From positions 4,693,250 to 4,757,249 of the forward strand of contig JAJEKV010000083.1 of the NCBI GenBank assembly GCA_021234155.1: a DNA stretch of 64,000 nt, written 5' to 3'. This stretch comes from Isoetes taiwanensis. Lineage: Eukaryota; Streptophyta; Lycopodiopsida; Isoetales; Isoetaceae. Shown in pieces: positions 1-10,470 of this stretch. Under the pieces are notes generated by a model that saw only the letters and a program-made list of their open reading frames with translations, searched no databases and was not told where the DNA came from. The position numbers were made by a program, and so were the translations under genes. Numbering within the stretch: position 1 is the stretch's first letter; every line of letters starts with the position of its first letter.

Positions 1-653
1 GAGTATATTCACTCCAAAAATTGCTGCCACAGTAACAGCTGTCATACTTTCATAAACAAAATTCCATATAAGCCTTAACCATAAAACTGCCTTGGGTATT
101 GTTATCCTGCTTTCACATTCAGATTATATAAAGAAATGCTTCACAAAACATTAATTTCATATCATAGATACTGTCTATCAGTCATTAAAGGACCAGTATT
201 AAACCATGCTATAAACTGCATATTTAGTTACGAGTTTAGTAGATCTTCCCATTTCGCTTCTTCATGTATTGGCCAACTTCAGTGCATTCATTTAACTCAG
301 TTTAACCGTAAATATATCATCATTCTTCCATCCACTCCAGAGCTTGCAAGTAAAAAGACATCAATAAGAGGAGAAACCCGTACCTGCAGCCACAACACAA
401 CATTAGCATGATAATGGTAATGAGTGAGGGGCCAAAATGTACATTAGGTTTCTCAGCTCATCGCTGGTCACCTATTGATACCTTTTTACCCCTGGCTCAT
501 TCATTTCAGGAAGAATTAAACTCTAAAATGTATGCTTATCATAATAAGACTTCCATATTTAAAGCTTCAAGCTTAAAATTAGTTTCTATGGTGTATTTAC
601 ACATACTAACAGCATAGTTCTAGCAAAAAACAGCAGAATCTATTTATTCCAAC

Positions 654-1760
654 CTGGTAGTCTTCGTAGTCATACTCAAGATCATCATCTTGCGTATCAG
701 GGACACAGTCAGGGGAATCATTTGCACCCTGCTTATTGCCAGCATGTTTGAAGTTTTCCTGCCTTCTATTACCATGATTTTGGTTCTGCATCCACGGGCG
801 TTTCTGCCCTATATTGCCCTTGCCTTCCATCTCAGATTTATCTGGTTCAGTGGTGTTCAAGCAGTACTCAAATTCTGCATTAAGCCATTCTTCCCCAAGC
901 ACTGAATCACTATCAGAGCTCCAGTGGATTTCCGTCTGAATCAAATTCCCTCCAAATTACCTCGTCCATCTTTATATGGCTTTTACCGGAACTACCTTAA
1001 AGGTCTCTATGGGTCACGTCTAAATGTGTTCTTATCTTATCATAAATGTAGCACGAATCAACCGCCACTGCCCACCAAAGTCTTACACAAAATCCTTATG
1101 CCTATTTGTAGATTTTATGGAAAGATTTCTCAAAACGTCAGACCCATATGCCCTCAGTTGGTAAAATCGTACCTGCTGCCAGCATCTAGTTCTTGGTCTT
1201 ATCCCGCATTCTGGTTTCAGTCCCATCCGTAGCCAAGGTCAGAGCTTCATTCGAGCCGCCAGTCATTGTGCTATCAAAAAGCCATTACCCTAAAACCTAA
1301 AAGGGTTAAATATCCAAAGGATATATGGCCTTGGTTAATTTGTATTCTTTATATTCAACCCTAAGTCAAATACCACTTAAACAAATGGTATACTCAGCCA
1401 GATATATGTCCAATGTCATTTAAATCCTAGGTCAATTAAATTCCATCATTTTCAACGGACATTTAAAAACCTAGCAACATGTTTCAATTTAATACTACCA
1501 TCTTATCTTGTAGTTATATCCCCTTCATTGTTCATATGATTATTCAATCATTATATGAAGGTAAAGACCCTTCGTAATCTAAAGCTCCCTGTTCATAACC
1601 ATGCTACTAACCATGCTACTGGTCACAACAAGATCATTATTAAAATAGAAAAAAAAAAAAAAAGGGAGAGAGAGAGAGAGAAAAACTTGATCATAATAAA
1701 AACAACAGTTTACATCTCGTGAATCACAAATCAAACAGACTCACCTCTTGCTCTCGCCAT
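654..1760 (-). CDS. 5' exons of an unrecognised spliced gene, cut off by the left edge
   Basis: I see three exons whose phases agree: 1745-1760 (ATG, coding MARAR plus one base, donor GTGAGT), 1173-1210 (donor GTACGA) and 654-935 (acceptor TTTGATTCAG, donor GTTGGA). Joined, they give about 112 residues. The third exon is hydrophilic and acidic, with a cluster ending in DDDLEYDYEDYQ. A further candidate exon ends at 384 (donor GTACGG) and would add a strongly hydrophobic stretch (SLITIIMLMLCCGC), so the protein may become membrane-bound further on. I recognise no family. The small second exon (38 nt) is the weakest part of the model. The 3' end lies outside the window. Confidence 0.35.
1649..1680. 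repeat. poly(A) followed by (GA)n
   Basis: A run of about 15 A followed by GGGA and seven GA repeats. It is simple sequence, lying in the first intron of the minus-strand gene model to its left. Confidence 0.9.
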
Positions 1761-2913
1761 TGCTATGTCCTTAGCTTGCATGTGTTAGAAGCGACTGTAT
1801 TTATTTGCTCCATCACCCTTTGTATCCAATTGGAACAAAGGGATGGGTACCACATTATATCTCTGTAATAATCGTTTGCTTAAAATTACTGTGTTTTTTG
1901 CCCTTTTATAGGGCATAAAACTTCCTCCATTTTTTTGAGGGCTTGTTGCTATCCCTATTTCTTCTTTGTGCGATGTACTTCTTTGTTGTGTCTTTGCCAC
2001 AAGCGGACTTACGCCTACAACAGGGTTTGGTAAATGGTAAATAGAAATGCACAAAAGGATCGAAATAGTTTCATGCACAGGAGGATCGAAATGGAAAGAG
2101 GTGCCAGAGCATCGAGGTATCTTTGGATATCGGTTTTGGTAAATGGTCGCATAATATCTTCAATCCGGCGGAAGATGGACGTTTTTTTAAGCTTAAGCTT
2201 AATCTGTTTATTTCACATTATCTTGGCGGGGAGCTTTAGACTTCCGCAGTTGCATCTGTTATGGTTCTTGGGACTAAATCTCTTACAAGATCTTCTTCCC
2301 AAATTTCCTAAGTATGACGGAGCCCTTCTTTAGAAATTTTAGATGAATGCCCACAGCGGCTCCATTTGATACTAAAGAACCTATCTCTTATCTTCATCTT
2401 CGCCCGCGGACTTCTTGCCACATGCATTATAACTTCTTTTTACGCCATAGCTTCAACCCTAGCCCGATGCGCCATCGGCTTCTCGCCATCATCGCGCTAA
2501 AGGCCGAATTTTCAAAGCGCCACGTGGCAAATTAATACTAGACGTAAACGGTTATTACGTCCTGTAATTTCCATCAATCGGGCATATACGCCTGTAAAGT
2601 CCTGGCGACGCCGCCAAACTCGACGACTGCGAGTGCGCTCCCGAGTTTGGTGGCGCGCCGGACTTTCTGAAATGTAATGGCCCTCGATAGAAATTACCTA
2701 GTACAAATTCAATTCCTCTAAATTTACGATTCGGATGTTCGCCGGGCGAATGTTCAGAGAAATCCACCTCTTAAACATGGATTCTAATTTGAAAGATACT
2801 TGAGAAATGGCACCCAAAAGTGCGATTGGAACTTTGGCGACGTTAAACAGAGGATGAGATTCAGAAACTTGGACTACTTTTGTGAATCCGTCACCGCTGC
2901 ATTACAGATCACG
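1761..2913. other. intergenic, no gene seen
   Basis: This stretch would contain the promoter and 5' leader of the minus-strand gene that starts at 1760. The open frames here are short and show no recognisable motif. Base composition turns moderately GC-rich around 2400-2700, but I find no spliced model worth keeping. Confidence 0.4.
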
Positions 2914-3008
2914 AGAATGGCAATCTACTTGCCATCCACAGGATGGAAATAGGGCGACGCTGCTGCTTGAAGCCGTTGACGTTCGGGGATGGCAAGTAGA
3001 GCCATTCT
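2914..3008. repeat. imperfect hairpin, arms about 23 bp
   Basis: The left arm at about 2914-2937 (AGAATGGCAATCTACTTGCC and on) is nearly the reverse complement of 2987-3008 (GGATGGCAAGTAGAGCCATT and on), with a small bulge and a loop of about 50 nt. The shape fits a plant small-RNA precursor or the two ends of a tiny foldback element. I do not recognise a known microRNA in either arm. Confidence 0.5.
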
Positions 3009-4039
3009 TATAACGTGGGAAAACTTAGGAAGCATTCGCGCCGGGAGTGAAGTCGGAATCTTTGGGTAAATGATTGAATGCTAGGTAAATGCTCCGAGAA
3101 TCTTTGGTAAATATCTTTGGAATGTAAGGTAAAATCTTTGCGATGAGAAGCTCGAAGCCATGAGTAGAAGCTCATTGCAGCAAATTTTTTTCTGTTAAGT
3201 TTCTTGGTTTGAAACAGTGTCACGTGGCACGACGCTAGTGGTGGACGCGGCAAAATGCCTCCTAAGTGTTTTTTTCGGGAATAACAAGGCGAACTGATAC
3301 GACATATTCATGTTTATTTGCACCCCCTTTTCCCAAAAGGCCACTTCCATGGGTGCCTGTACTCAAAGCTTGGGAGACGGAAACTCCTCCCCAATACATA
3401 ACGTGAGCAATCGAGGTGAACCCTGGACTACCACAGTCGTCGGATTCGTCGATCGTATGGCCCAGATCGTATGTTGGGGCCTCTGGACACCTCTCGTTTC
3501 GCTTATAGTCATTTATGATTGATTTTGAAATATGAAATACGATTTCGCCTAAGGTTTTGAGGGAATATCGAACCTCTATACGGCTTTGCCTAAGATTTTA
3601 GAATATGAAATAGGCGTTCGAACCTCTACCAAAATAACTCAATGTCCTAATAGGACTACTTTAACCAATGTACCCAATGAACTAATGTAATTATTTTTTA
3701 TCTTGAATCTATGTCTTTTTTTTTATAACAACCTATTCAATTGTTTTAGGGATATATGCTCTATGGTTTCAGGAATTGTTATTTTTACATCCATATCAAA
3801 TCCCCCTGGAACCCCCTGTTATTTTGCTACATATTCTAAACGAGGTGCAACCTGGACTACCACAGTCGTCAGATTCATCGATCATGCGTACTTTAACCAA
3901 TGTACAATTATTTTTTTTATCTTGAATTTATGTTTTTTTTTTTTATAACAATCTATTCAATTGTTTTAGGGATAAAATGCTCTATGGATTGTTATTTTTA
4001 CATCCATATCAAATCCCCCGGAACCTCTTGTTATTTTGC

Positions 4040-4450
4040 TACATATTCACACAAACCATTAACATCCAACATATAAAAATTAAATCCCCCAACACATAAC
4101 AACCATTGACATTAACAACCAACACATAACTACCATTGACATTAATTAACACAACCATTGGGTCCAACACATTTAAATTAAAATCCCCCTCAAACCCCCT
4201 TTGGTTTGGGTGCATATTCACACGGGGGGTGACTCCAGGCAACGAGAGCTGTTGGATATGCATATTCACCCCTTATTCCTTAATCTACACCGTACGTAAA
4301 GTTCCTCGTTTGTGGGGTATGCAAGTACAAAATTTGCTATACTGTATAATAAGATTTGCAAAATACTATAAGATTTCAAGCAGAATACTATATGGTGTTG
4401 ATTTCGTACGTGCAAAATACAATTATAAGGGCTCTCGCTGCCCTACATAG
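4040..4450. mobile_element. foldback (MITE-like) element copy 1, right arm missing
   Basis: This shares its left arm (AACACATAACTACCATTGAC through the C-rich CCCCCTTTGGTTTGGGTGCA) and its core (GCAACGAGAGCTGTYGGAT to CTCGCTGCCCTAC) with the complete copy at about 37230-37800. The similarity stops at CCCTACATAG, so the right inverted arm is absent. It is non-coding and therefore non-autonomous. The class is unresolved. Confidence 0.7.
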
Positions 4451-4657
4451 GATGTGAAAGCCTACCAAACCCGACCGAAAAATTGCAGTTTTAGCATAGA
4501 TAACTCAACCAAACATATCCATATCATATACTATCAAAAAGATCTCGGAGAGAGCTTTCCAACACAATAAAAATCATCTCAAACAGAGCTCTGGATCAAA
4601 AGTTATGATAAGAAATGTGTTGCTGGCGGAGAAACTGCACTACATGCGCCCTTCAAG

Positions 4658-4854
4658 CCCTTCATGTGCCCATTATGCACCACAGACACAAAAAAGGGGC
4701 TTTTGTTGTGAGCCATTGGTTGTTGACCATTAAAAAAAAAAGGCTAAAATCAATGGCCCTTCATGTGCCCATTATGCACCACACGCACAAAAAAGGGGCT
4801 TTTGTTGTGAGCCATTGGTTGTTGACCATTGAAAAAAAAAGGCTAAAATCAATG
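4658..4854. repeat. two tandem units of about 99 bp
   Basis: Units 4658-4756 and 4757-4854 are almost identical. Each starts CCCTTCATGTGCCCATTATG and ends GGCTAAAATCAATGG. The period of 99 is divisible by three, so both stay open in one frame, but nothing else suggests coding. Confidence 0.9.
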
Positions 4855-6012
4855 GCTCAGAAATGGTGCACTCTAGATGTACGCATTAGTACATCCATTT
4901 GAATACATCACGAAATCATAGGAAAACCTTAGTGAAAAGCGTACAAAAACACAAAGAAAACCCCCTGTTATTATGCTACATATTCTAAACGAGGTGCACC
5001 CTGGACTACCACAGTCGTCGGATTCGTCGATCATACGTACTTTAACCAATGTACCCAGTGAACTAATGTAATTATTTTTTATCTTGAATCTATGTTTTTT
5101 TTATAACAACCTATTCAATTGTTTTAGGGATAAAATGCTCTATGGTTTCAGGAATTGTTATTTTTACATCCATATCAAATCCCCCTGGAACCCCTTGTTA
5201 TTTTGCTACAGATTCTAAACAAGGTGCACCCTGGACTACCACAGTCGTCGGATTCGTCGATCCTACGGCCCAGATCGTATGTCGGGGCCTCTGGGCACCT
5301 CTCGTTTCGCTTATAGTCATTTATGATTGGAGGCGCCTATGATTTTGAAATATGAAATACGATTTCGCCTAAGGTTTTGAGGGAATATCGAACCTCTATA
5401 CGGCTTTGCTTAAGATTAGAATATGAAATACGGGGGTTCGAACCTCTACCAAAATAACTCAATGTCCTAATAGGACTACTTTAACCAATGTACCCAGTAA
5501 ACTAATGTAATTATTTTTTATCTTGAATCTATGTTTTTTTTTTATAACAGCCTATTCAATTGTTTTAGGGATATATGGTCTATGGTTTCAGGAATTATTA
5601 TTTTTATATCCATATCAAATCCCCCTGGAACCCCCTGTTATTTTGCTACATATTCGTAAAGCCCCCTTTTGCAATCTCATCAATCTTGCCGATCCTGGTG
5701 CATCACCATGAACAGATAAGTTACGGATGCCATAGCAAGACCTCCTAAATTAAATAATTATTACTTGGCTCACTGTCTATTTTATGCAACAGATTCTATG
5801 GAGACTGGGACCTTGTCATTTTTTATCTCATTCAGTCGCAAAAAATATGCATATGATTATAACATATTTCATCTTACCCTTCTGCAAAATTCTTTTGCCA
5901 GTTCGCTTCTCTTTCCAATATTCTTCTATTGAGACTGTGTTTTTTAAGTTCGTTTGTTGATGTTGCACCACGTCACCACACACCCCCTCCTTTCCTCCTC
6001 AGAAGTCAATAA

Positions 6013-6576
6013 ATGGATTTGCAATTCCATAATATGGCTGTAACTCCAGCTCTTGATACATCTAAAGAGAAAGATGCATTTGGAATTATGTGGAAACCGA
6101 GTTCAATAGATGAGTTCAATAGCACCCATCTAACATGCGAGCACGAGAACACAAGGCAATACTGCAAGTTCAAATCTCAAATCTCGAGTGCCCTTAAATT
6201 GAGCCATGGAAACAAAGTTCTTGCCAGCCAAGTGACTGAGCAAAGGACAAAGGATAAGGCATCACGAAAGAGAATGTTCGCGACGGCCGCGATAAATTTC
6301 TTGTAAGTAAAAGTAATACCTTAACCAATAGCAAACTTAATTATTTTATTTTCAGTTCCTTGCTAATTGGCACAATTTCATGGACAAAAACTTTAACCCA
6401 TCAAATGAAACCAACTAGGACAAGCCAATTCAGGTATTTTTGCGAACAGTTTGAATTTACTTACAGTCGCAAGCATCATTTAAAATAAGAACTTGGTAAC
6501 AGTTTTCAGAACGTTTGCTATGGATAAAAACCAAAGGTGTACATTCCAGAAGGAGATGGCCATCCTTTCAGGATAA
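6013..6576 (+). CDS. possible small three-exon gene of unknown function
   Basis: Exons 6013-6302, 6356-6433 and 6510-6576 join to 435 nt, giving 144 residues with consistent phases (donors GTAAGT and GTATTT; acceptors TTATTTTCAG and CAGTTTTCAG). A pyrimidine-rich acceptor-like tract also precedes the ATG, so a 5' leader intron is possible. The protein is basic, with a polar N-terminal half containing two CxH/C-type Cys and a short hydrophobic stretch (AINFFSLLIGTISW) near residue 100. It is tail to tail with EMC2, about 100 bp away. Intron 1 would be only 53 bp, which is a weakness. I do not recognise the family, and it may be spurious. Confidence 0.33.
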
Positions 6577-6673
6577 ACTGCCACATGAAAATCTCTCTTT
6601 CATTGCTAAATGAATAAATAATAACATAAGCAAAGTGGAATTCCACTGCCAACAGATGGGGTCCAAGACATAA

Positions 6674-8925
6674 TTATGATATTTGCCTTTCGAGTATAGA
6701 TTTCACCAGAGCTAATTTAGTTGGAGACTTTTCCTTATACTCTTTAAGTATAATTGCACTTGCTAGAGATTGGATGTCTGAGGATTCTTTGTCTTCTTTA
6801 CCACGACCCTTCATTTGGCTTATTGCAGCTCCACACTGTCATTAGCAGGGTAAAGTCATTTCTACTTGGTCTTCTGATAAAAAACAATAAAATGTAAAGT
6901 CAAGACTTAGTTTACCAGCGAGATGCCAAAAAGTGCCCGCATATTCTTTCCGCCGCTGAGCTCAATGGCAGCAGCATAGTATTTTTTTGCTAACCGTAAA
7001 TTATCAAGACCTCCCATAGTGTACAATAACTAAAATACCCACTTAAATTTTTAACAAGATAAATAATGGCAAAACGTAAAACTATCAGAAATTAGCTTAC
7101 CTCAGCATAACCAAGGTGAAATAGGGCATTGGTTGATTCAAACAAAATTAGCTCCTCAAAACAGTATGCAGCTTGTTTGTACCTGTCAGAGGTATATGGT
7201 CAATCATTGTCATGGAATTGAAGCCAGAATTGTAATCAATTCCTAAAACTTGAACTACCAATCGATATCTTATTGTTCCTGAAAACATGGTTTCCTCTTT
7301 TTAACTCCACATATAATTCCATTTTCTATCTGGCAACTGGTCCAAGATTCAGATGATTCTATCTCAAGCAGCATAATAAAACTGTCTGATCACACTGACA
7401 ATACTGGCAATCCCAAGGTCGAATACAATAACATATCAAGGAAAAAATAGTGAACAAGCTTATTAAATATGAAAAGTATGTCTTACATTTGTAGAGATAT
7501 ATAAATGTTGCTAAGCTCCCTCCAGGCATCATAATCAACCATATATCTGCAAATATTGTTCTTCGTTAACACTCCAATTACCCATATGGAAACACGATGA
7601 AACATAGATTACAGGGCAATAAAATATGTAAAGACATACATTTCCAAATACTTATTTAAACAATCCACTGCTCCTGATAGATTGCCTTGAGCTTTTGCTA
7701 TTGCTACCTTTCTTTTCAAAATTTGCTGAAAGCACGTGAAAAAGATATTACAGTAGGCCCATGGCCATGGAACGCATTTATGAGGTAAAATAGAACTGAT
7801 GGTCTTTGAGCAAACAGAAATAATATCTTACAGGATCAGTTGGAACTTCTTCTAAGAGATTAGCGTAGAGTTTTTCTGCCTGTTGCCAGGAACCTCTCGC
7901 TTCAAACCACATTGCTTGCAGACGCCCTAAAGAAGAACAGATTTAATCTTTTGCCCCATGGTCATGACATTGTTTTGCGTGGTTACAAGAAATGCACTTA
8001 CCAGCACGAACACTTTGTGGAAACCTTTTCGCCAAAGCTTCAATACATTCCTGTCGTCAATCAACAATTTTTCGATTCAAATTATTTGCACTGCATACAC
8101 AACTAGCAAGCCAAATGAAAAACGAATGTGCTCTTGCTCTGCAAACTTTAAATTGACTTATCAGGTTGTAGACAGATGGTTTAAATATATTCATATTACG
8201 AGCAAAAGAGACTGAAAAAACTTTTACAACACATGTACATGATGGCTGACAAAAATTCGAGTAAATTTCCAGGAGACCTTTAAACATGTCCCAAAAACAT
8301 ACAATTGTTACCTTTGCTATATCAAGACAATGACAGTCCAGGGCAGAAATTGCCACCTGCTCGTATACTGTCCATACTGCAAAATAAAGTGAATAACAGA
8401 CCTCTTTAATGCTCACTCAGGCCAGCAGTGAAGAAAAATAATGCGGCTCGAATTATAAAGAAACTAAAACTCGAGCTAACTTGGAATCAAGAGAACTTAG
8501 AAGCAAACTTGTCAATGTGAGAAATATAAAAGGACACTATTTCAAGTAGAACAATTGTCTGACTTGCAGAGATTTGTGGCCTGATCACGGGGCATATAAA
8601 TGCTAAATAGGGCATTCATAGTCTAATTGTACACAAGATCTGTGATACATACAGCAAGGATGAACTTCAGAAAAGCCCTAAGAAGCAATTTTGACCCAAA
8701 CCCAGATCCGACACAAACCCCTTACCTACCGTCCGTCCCGAGCTTCCTATGAGCCGACGAGTCTCTCAAAAGTTTCGAACCATGGGTTACCACGGTCTGG
8801 GGTCGACGGAGCTTCAGCTTTCTAAGAAGCGCTAGGTATCGAGCCGTGTCAGAGAGTGCCCCATTGCCGGATTGGATATCAAGCTCCAGACGATCCAGCT
8901 CTGCTAGCTCCGCCGCTCCCACCAT
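6674..8925 (-). CDS. EMC2: ER membrane protein complex subunit 2 (TTC35 family)
   Basis: Nine exons with matching phases: 8730-8925, 8312-8376, 8002-8050, 7832-7926, 7640-7725, 7487-7546, 7101-7182, 6916-7029 and 6674-6835. They sum to 909 nt (302 residues), close to the roughly 300-residue family length. Recognisable landmarks are the N-terminal [15 protein letters not shown], then [48 protein letters not shown] and [20 protein letters not shown]. These are TPR-type helical repeats. In other eukaryotes EMC2 is the cytosolic scaffold of the EMC, which inserts tail-anchored and multipass proteins into the ER membrane. The donor of exon 1 is taken as GTAGGT at 8729 rather than GTAAGG four bases later, because only that keeps the frame. 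The introns are 70-355 bp. No break is visible. Confidence 0.95.
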
Positions 8926-9292
8926 AGCTAAGGACGGAATGGAGAGAAAAAAAATGCGACGTATTACACTAAACACGGCAACTTTTTTTGGAACTTTTAG
9001 GTCCTTGCGTATTTCTGTTCATCAAGGCCTTACGTTTTGGGAATAATATAAAGTATATGCCCTCCAATCCCATCCTGGCCGTCCTTTGGAACTTGTTGTA
9101 TCGTGTTCAAATTGGCATATAAATACATCGAGATTCGCTTCCAAATAGGTCAAGGAAAATGGATTTGCATTCTTGTTTTTTCATCCAATTAGAGACTGCC
9201 CTGTGCCGATCATTCTGAGCGAGAACGAATACACGCTCTCCATTCTTGCTTCAACCTTCTGGTTCGTCATTGCTGCACCATTTTTTTTTCCT
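8926..9292. other. EMC2 upstream region
   Basis: This non-coding stretch should carry the EMC2 promoter and 5' leader. The plus-strand ORF at 8846-9046 is only the antisense of EMC2 exon 1. I could not place a TATA box with confidence. Confidence 0.4.
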
Positions 9293-9434
9293 TGACGTCG
9301 TGGAAGATCAAGAAGTCGATCATTCTTGGCCTGGCAGGGGAGTTAGCTGGCTACTGCCAGACTGGTTGTTGGCGGTAGTCAGCTCCCCTGGATGCCACGA
9401 ATGATCTCCTTCTTGCTCTTCCACATTACGACAT
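9293..9434. ncRNA. long imperfect hairpin, candidate microRNA precursor
   Basis: Arm 9301-9359 pairs with 9370-9423 around a loop of only about 10 nt. Read in the same direction, the arms share TGGAAGA, CAAGAAG, GATCATTC, TGGC, CAGGGGAG and GCCA blocks separated by one- to four-base mismatches or bulges, and weaker pairing continues outward to about 9293 and 9434. A stem of 55-65 bp with scattered bulges and no coding potential is what plant MIR genes look like. The 3' arm contains GCTCCCCTGGATGCCA, which slightly resembles miR160, but the match is imperfect and miR160 normally sits on the 5' arm, so I do not assign it. A decayed foldback transposon is the main alternative. Confidence 0.5.
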
Positions 9435-10329
9435 GAAAACTGGCTTGCTTGTTCCACCTCCGGAATGGAAAATGGCATGGGGATTTTGCTATCTATGACC
9501 CAATTACCATGTTGTGGCAGCCTGGAACTCGGTCATTGATTCTAGGACCCGCTCCCGGCTCTCGCCGGTCGCAAGACTCCGTGGAATCCGCTCCCTAGAT
9601 TACATGATGCCATACATATAATAAGATCAATGAGGGCAATTCCGAGAATGAAAATCTTACACAATCTATCATGTAGGTCTATGGAAACCTTTGCAGTACC
9701 GTAATGACCAACACCTTCGGACTACTATCAAATTTCTTGTAAATTATAACAAGGAATTTCACCTCCTCTAACTATTCAAAACACGTTCAGAATTTCACCT
9801 ACACTAATTTCATAATTTTACATTTGTATTCTTCAAAACAAAACAAAACAAAACAAGGTACAAACTAGAATCAGAATTTCACCTCTGGTATATCCTACAC
9901 AGATTCTCAAGCTTGTGGATTCTTGGCTAAAGCAATAACCAAGGCAAGCTGATTAACATCATTACCAAACTTGAAGGTACAATAACTAATATGGCCTTGG
10001 TTATAAATAATTGCCCCATTAAACCTGCCAAGTGCCCTCACTATATTTGAAAAAGGTTTGCTCATTTCATCATAAAATGAACTAGCAACAGTTTGATGGG
10101 CAACTTCTTGAAAACCTTTAAGTTTGGGTTATGCTTCGTGTTTTGTTTCTTGTGTATGCTAGCCCTTGAAAACCTATAACTTCTGGTTATGCTTCACATT
10201 TGTTTTCAATGGCAGCCCTCCCTTTTAATACATAAGCAAGAGATCGGGCTAAAGTTATTTTTGCCCCTTGTGCTGGTGAAGATATAAACATACACTGGCA
10301 TGCATAGCTATCGAGCGTTTAAAGAAACC

Positions 10330-10470
10330 TAAAATGGACAACCCAAAATCCAAAATCACATCAATGCTAAGAAAAATAGTTAGAGTTTTTGATTGGTATG
10401 GTAGATTTAAAATCAGCATAAAATGGTCAACCCAAGATCCAAAATCACATCAATGCTATAGAAAACATAT
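10330..10470. repeat. two diverged direct repeats, period about 89 bp
   Basis: The segment AATCCAAAATCACATCAATGC with its flanks occurs near 10347 and again near 10437 with a few changes. A similar pair involving GGTTATGCTTC lies just upstream at about 10107-10200. Confidence 0.7.

Larger units (their letters stand above)
3400..5665. repeat. cluster of diverged repeat units of about 430 bp and shorter
   Basis: A sequence block recurs at about 3420-3850, 3850-4046, 4985-5230 and 5230-5655. Each copy starts near TGGACTACCACAGTCGTC. The longer copies run through an AATATCGAACCTCTATACGG segment, then TTATAACAACCTATTCAATTG, and end at CCCCTGTTATTTTGCTACAT. Two copies are about 430 bp and two are shorter, lacking the middle. 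A foldback element and a 99-bp tandem repeat interrupt the array near 4047-4970. The ORFs in here are repeat-derived and I call no gene. The family of origin is unknown to me. Confidence 0.75.

Noticed and set aside
9293-9434. Assignment of the hairpin to miR160
   Set aside because: The similarity GCTCCCCTGGATGCCA versus the miR160 core has an extra base and internal mismatches, and the arm is wrong.
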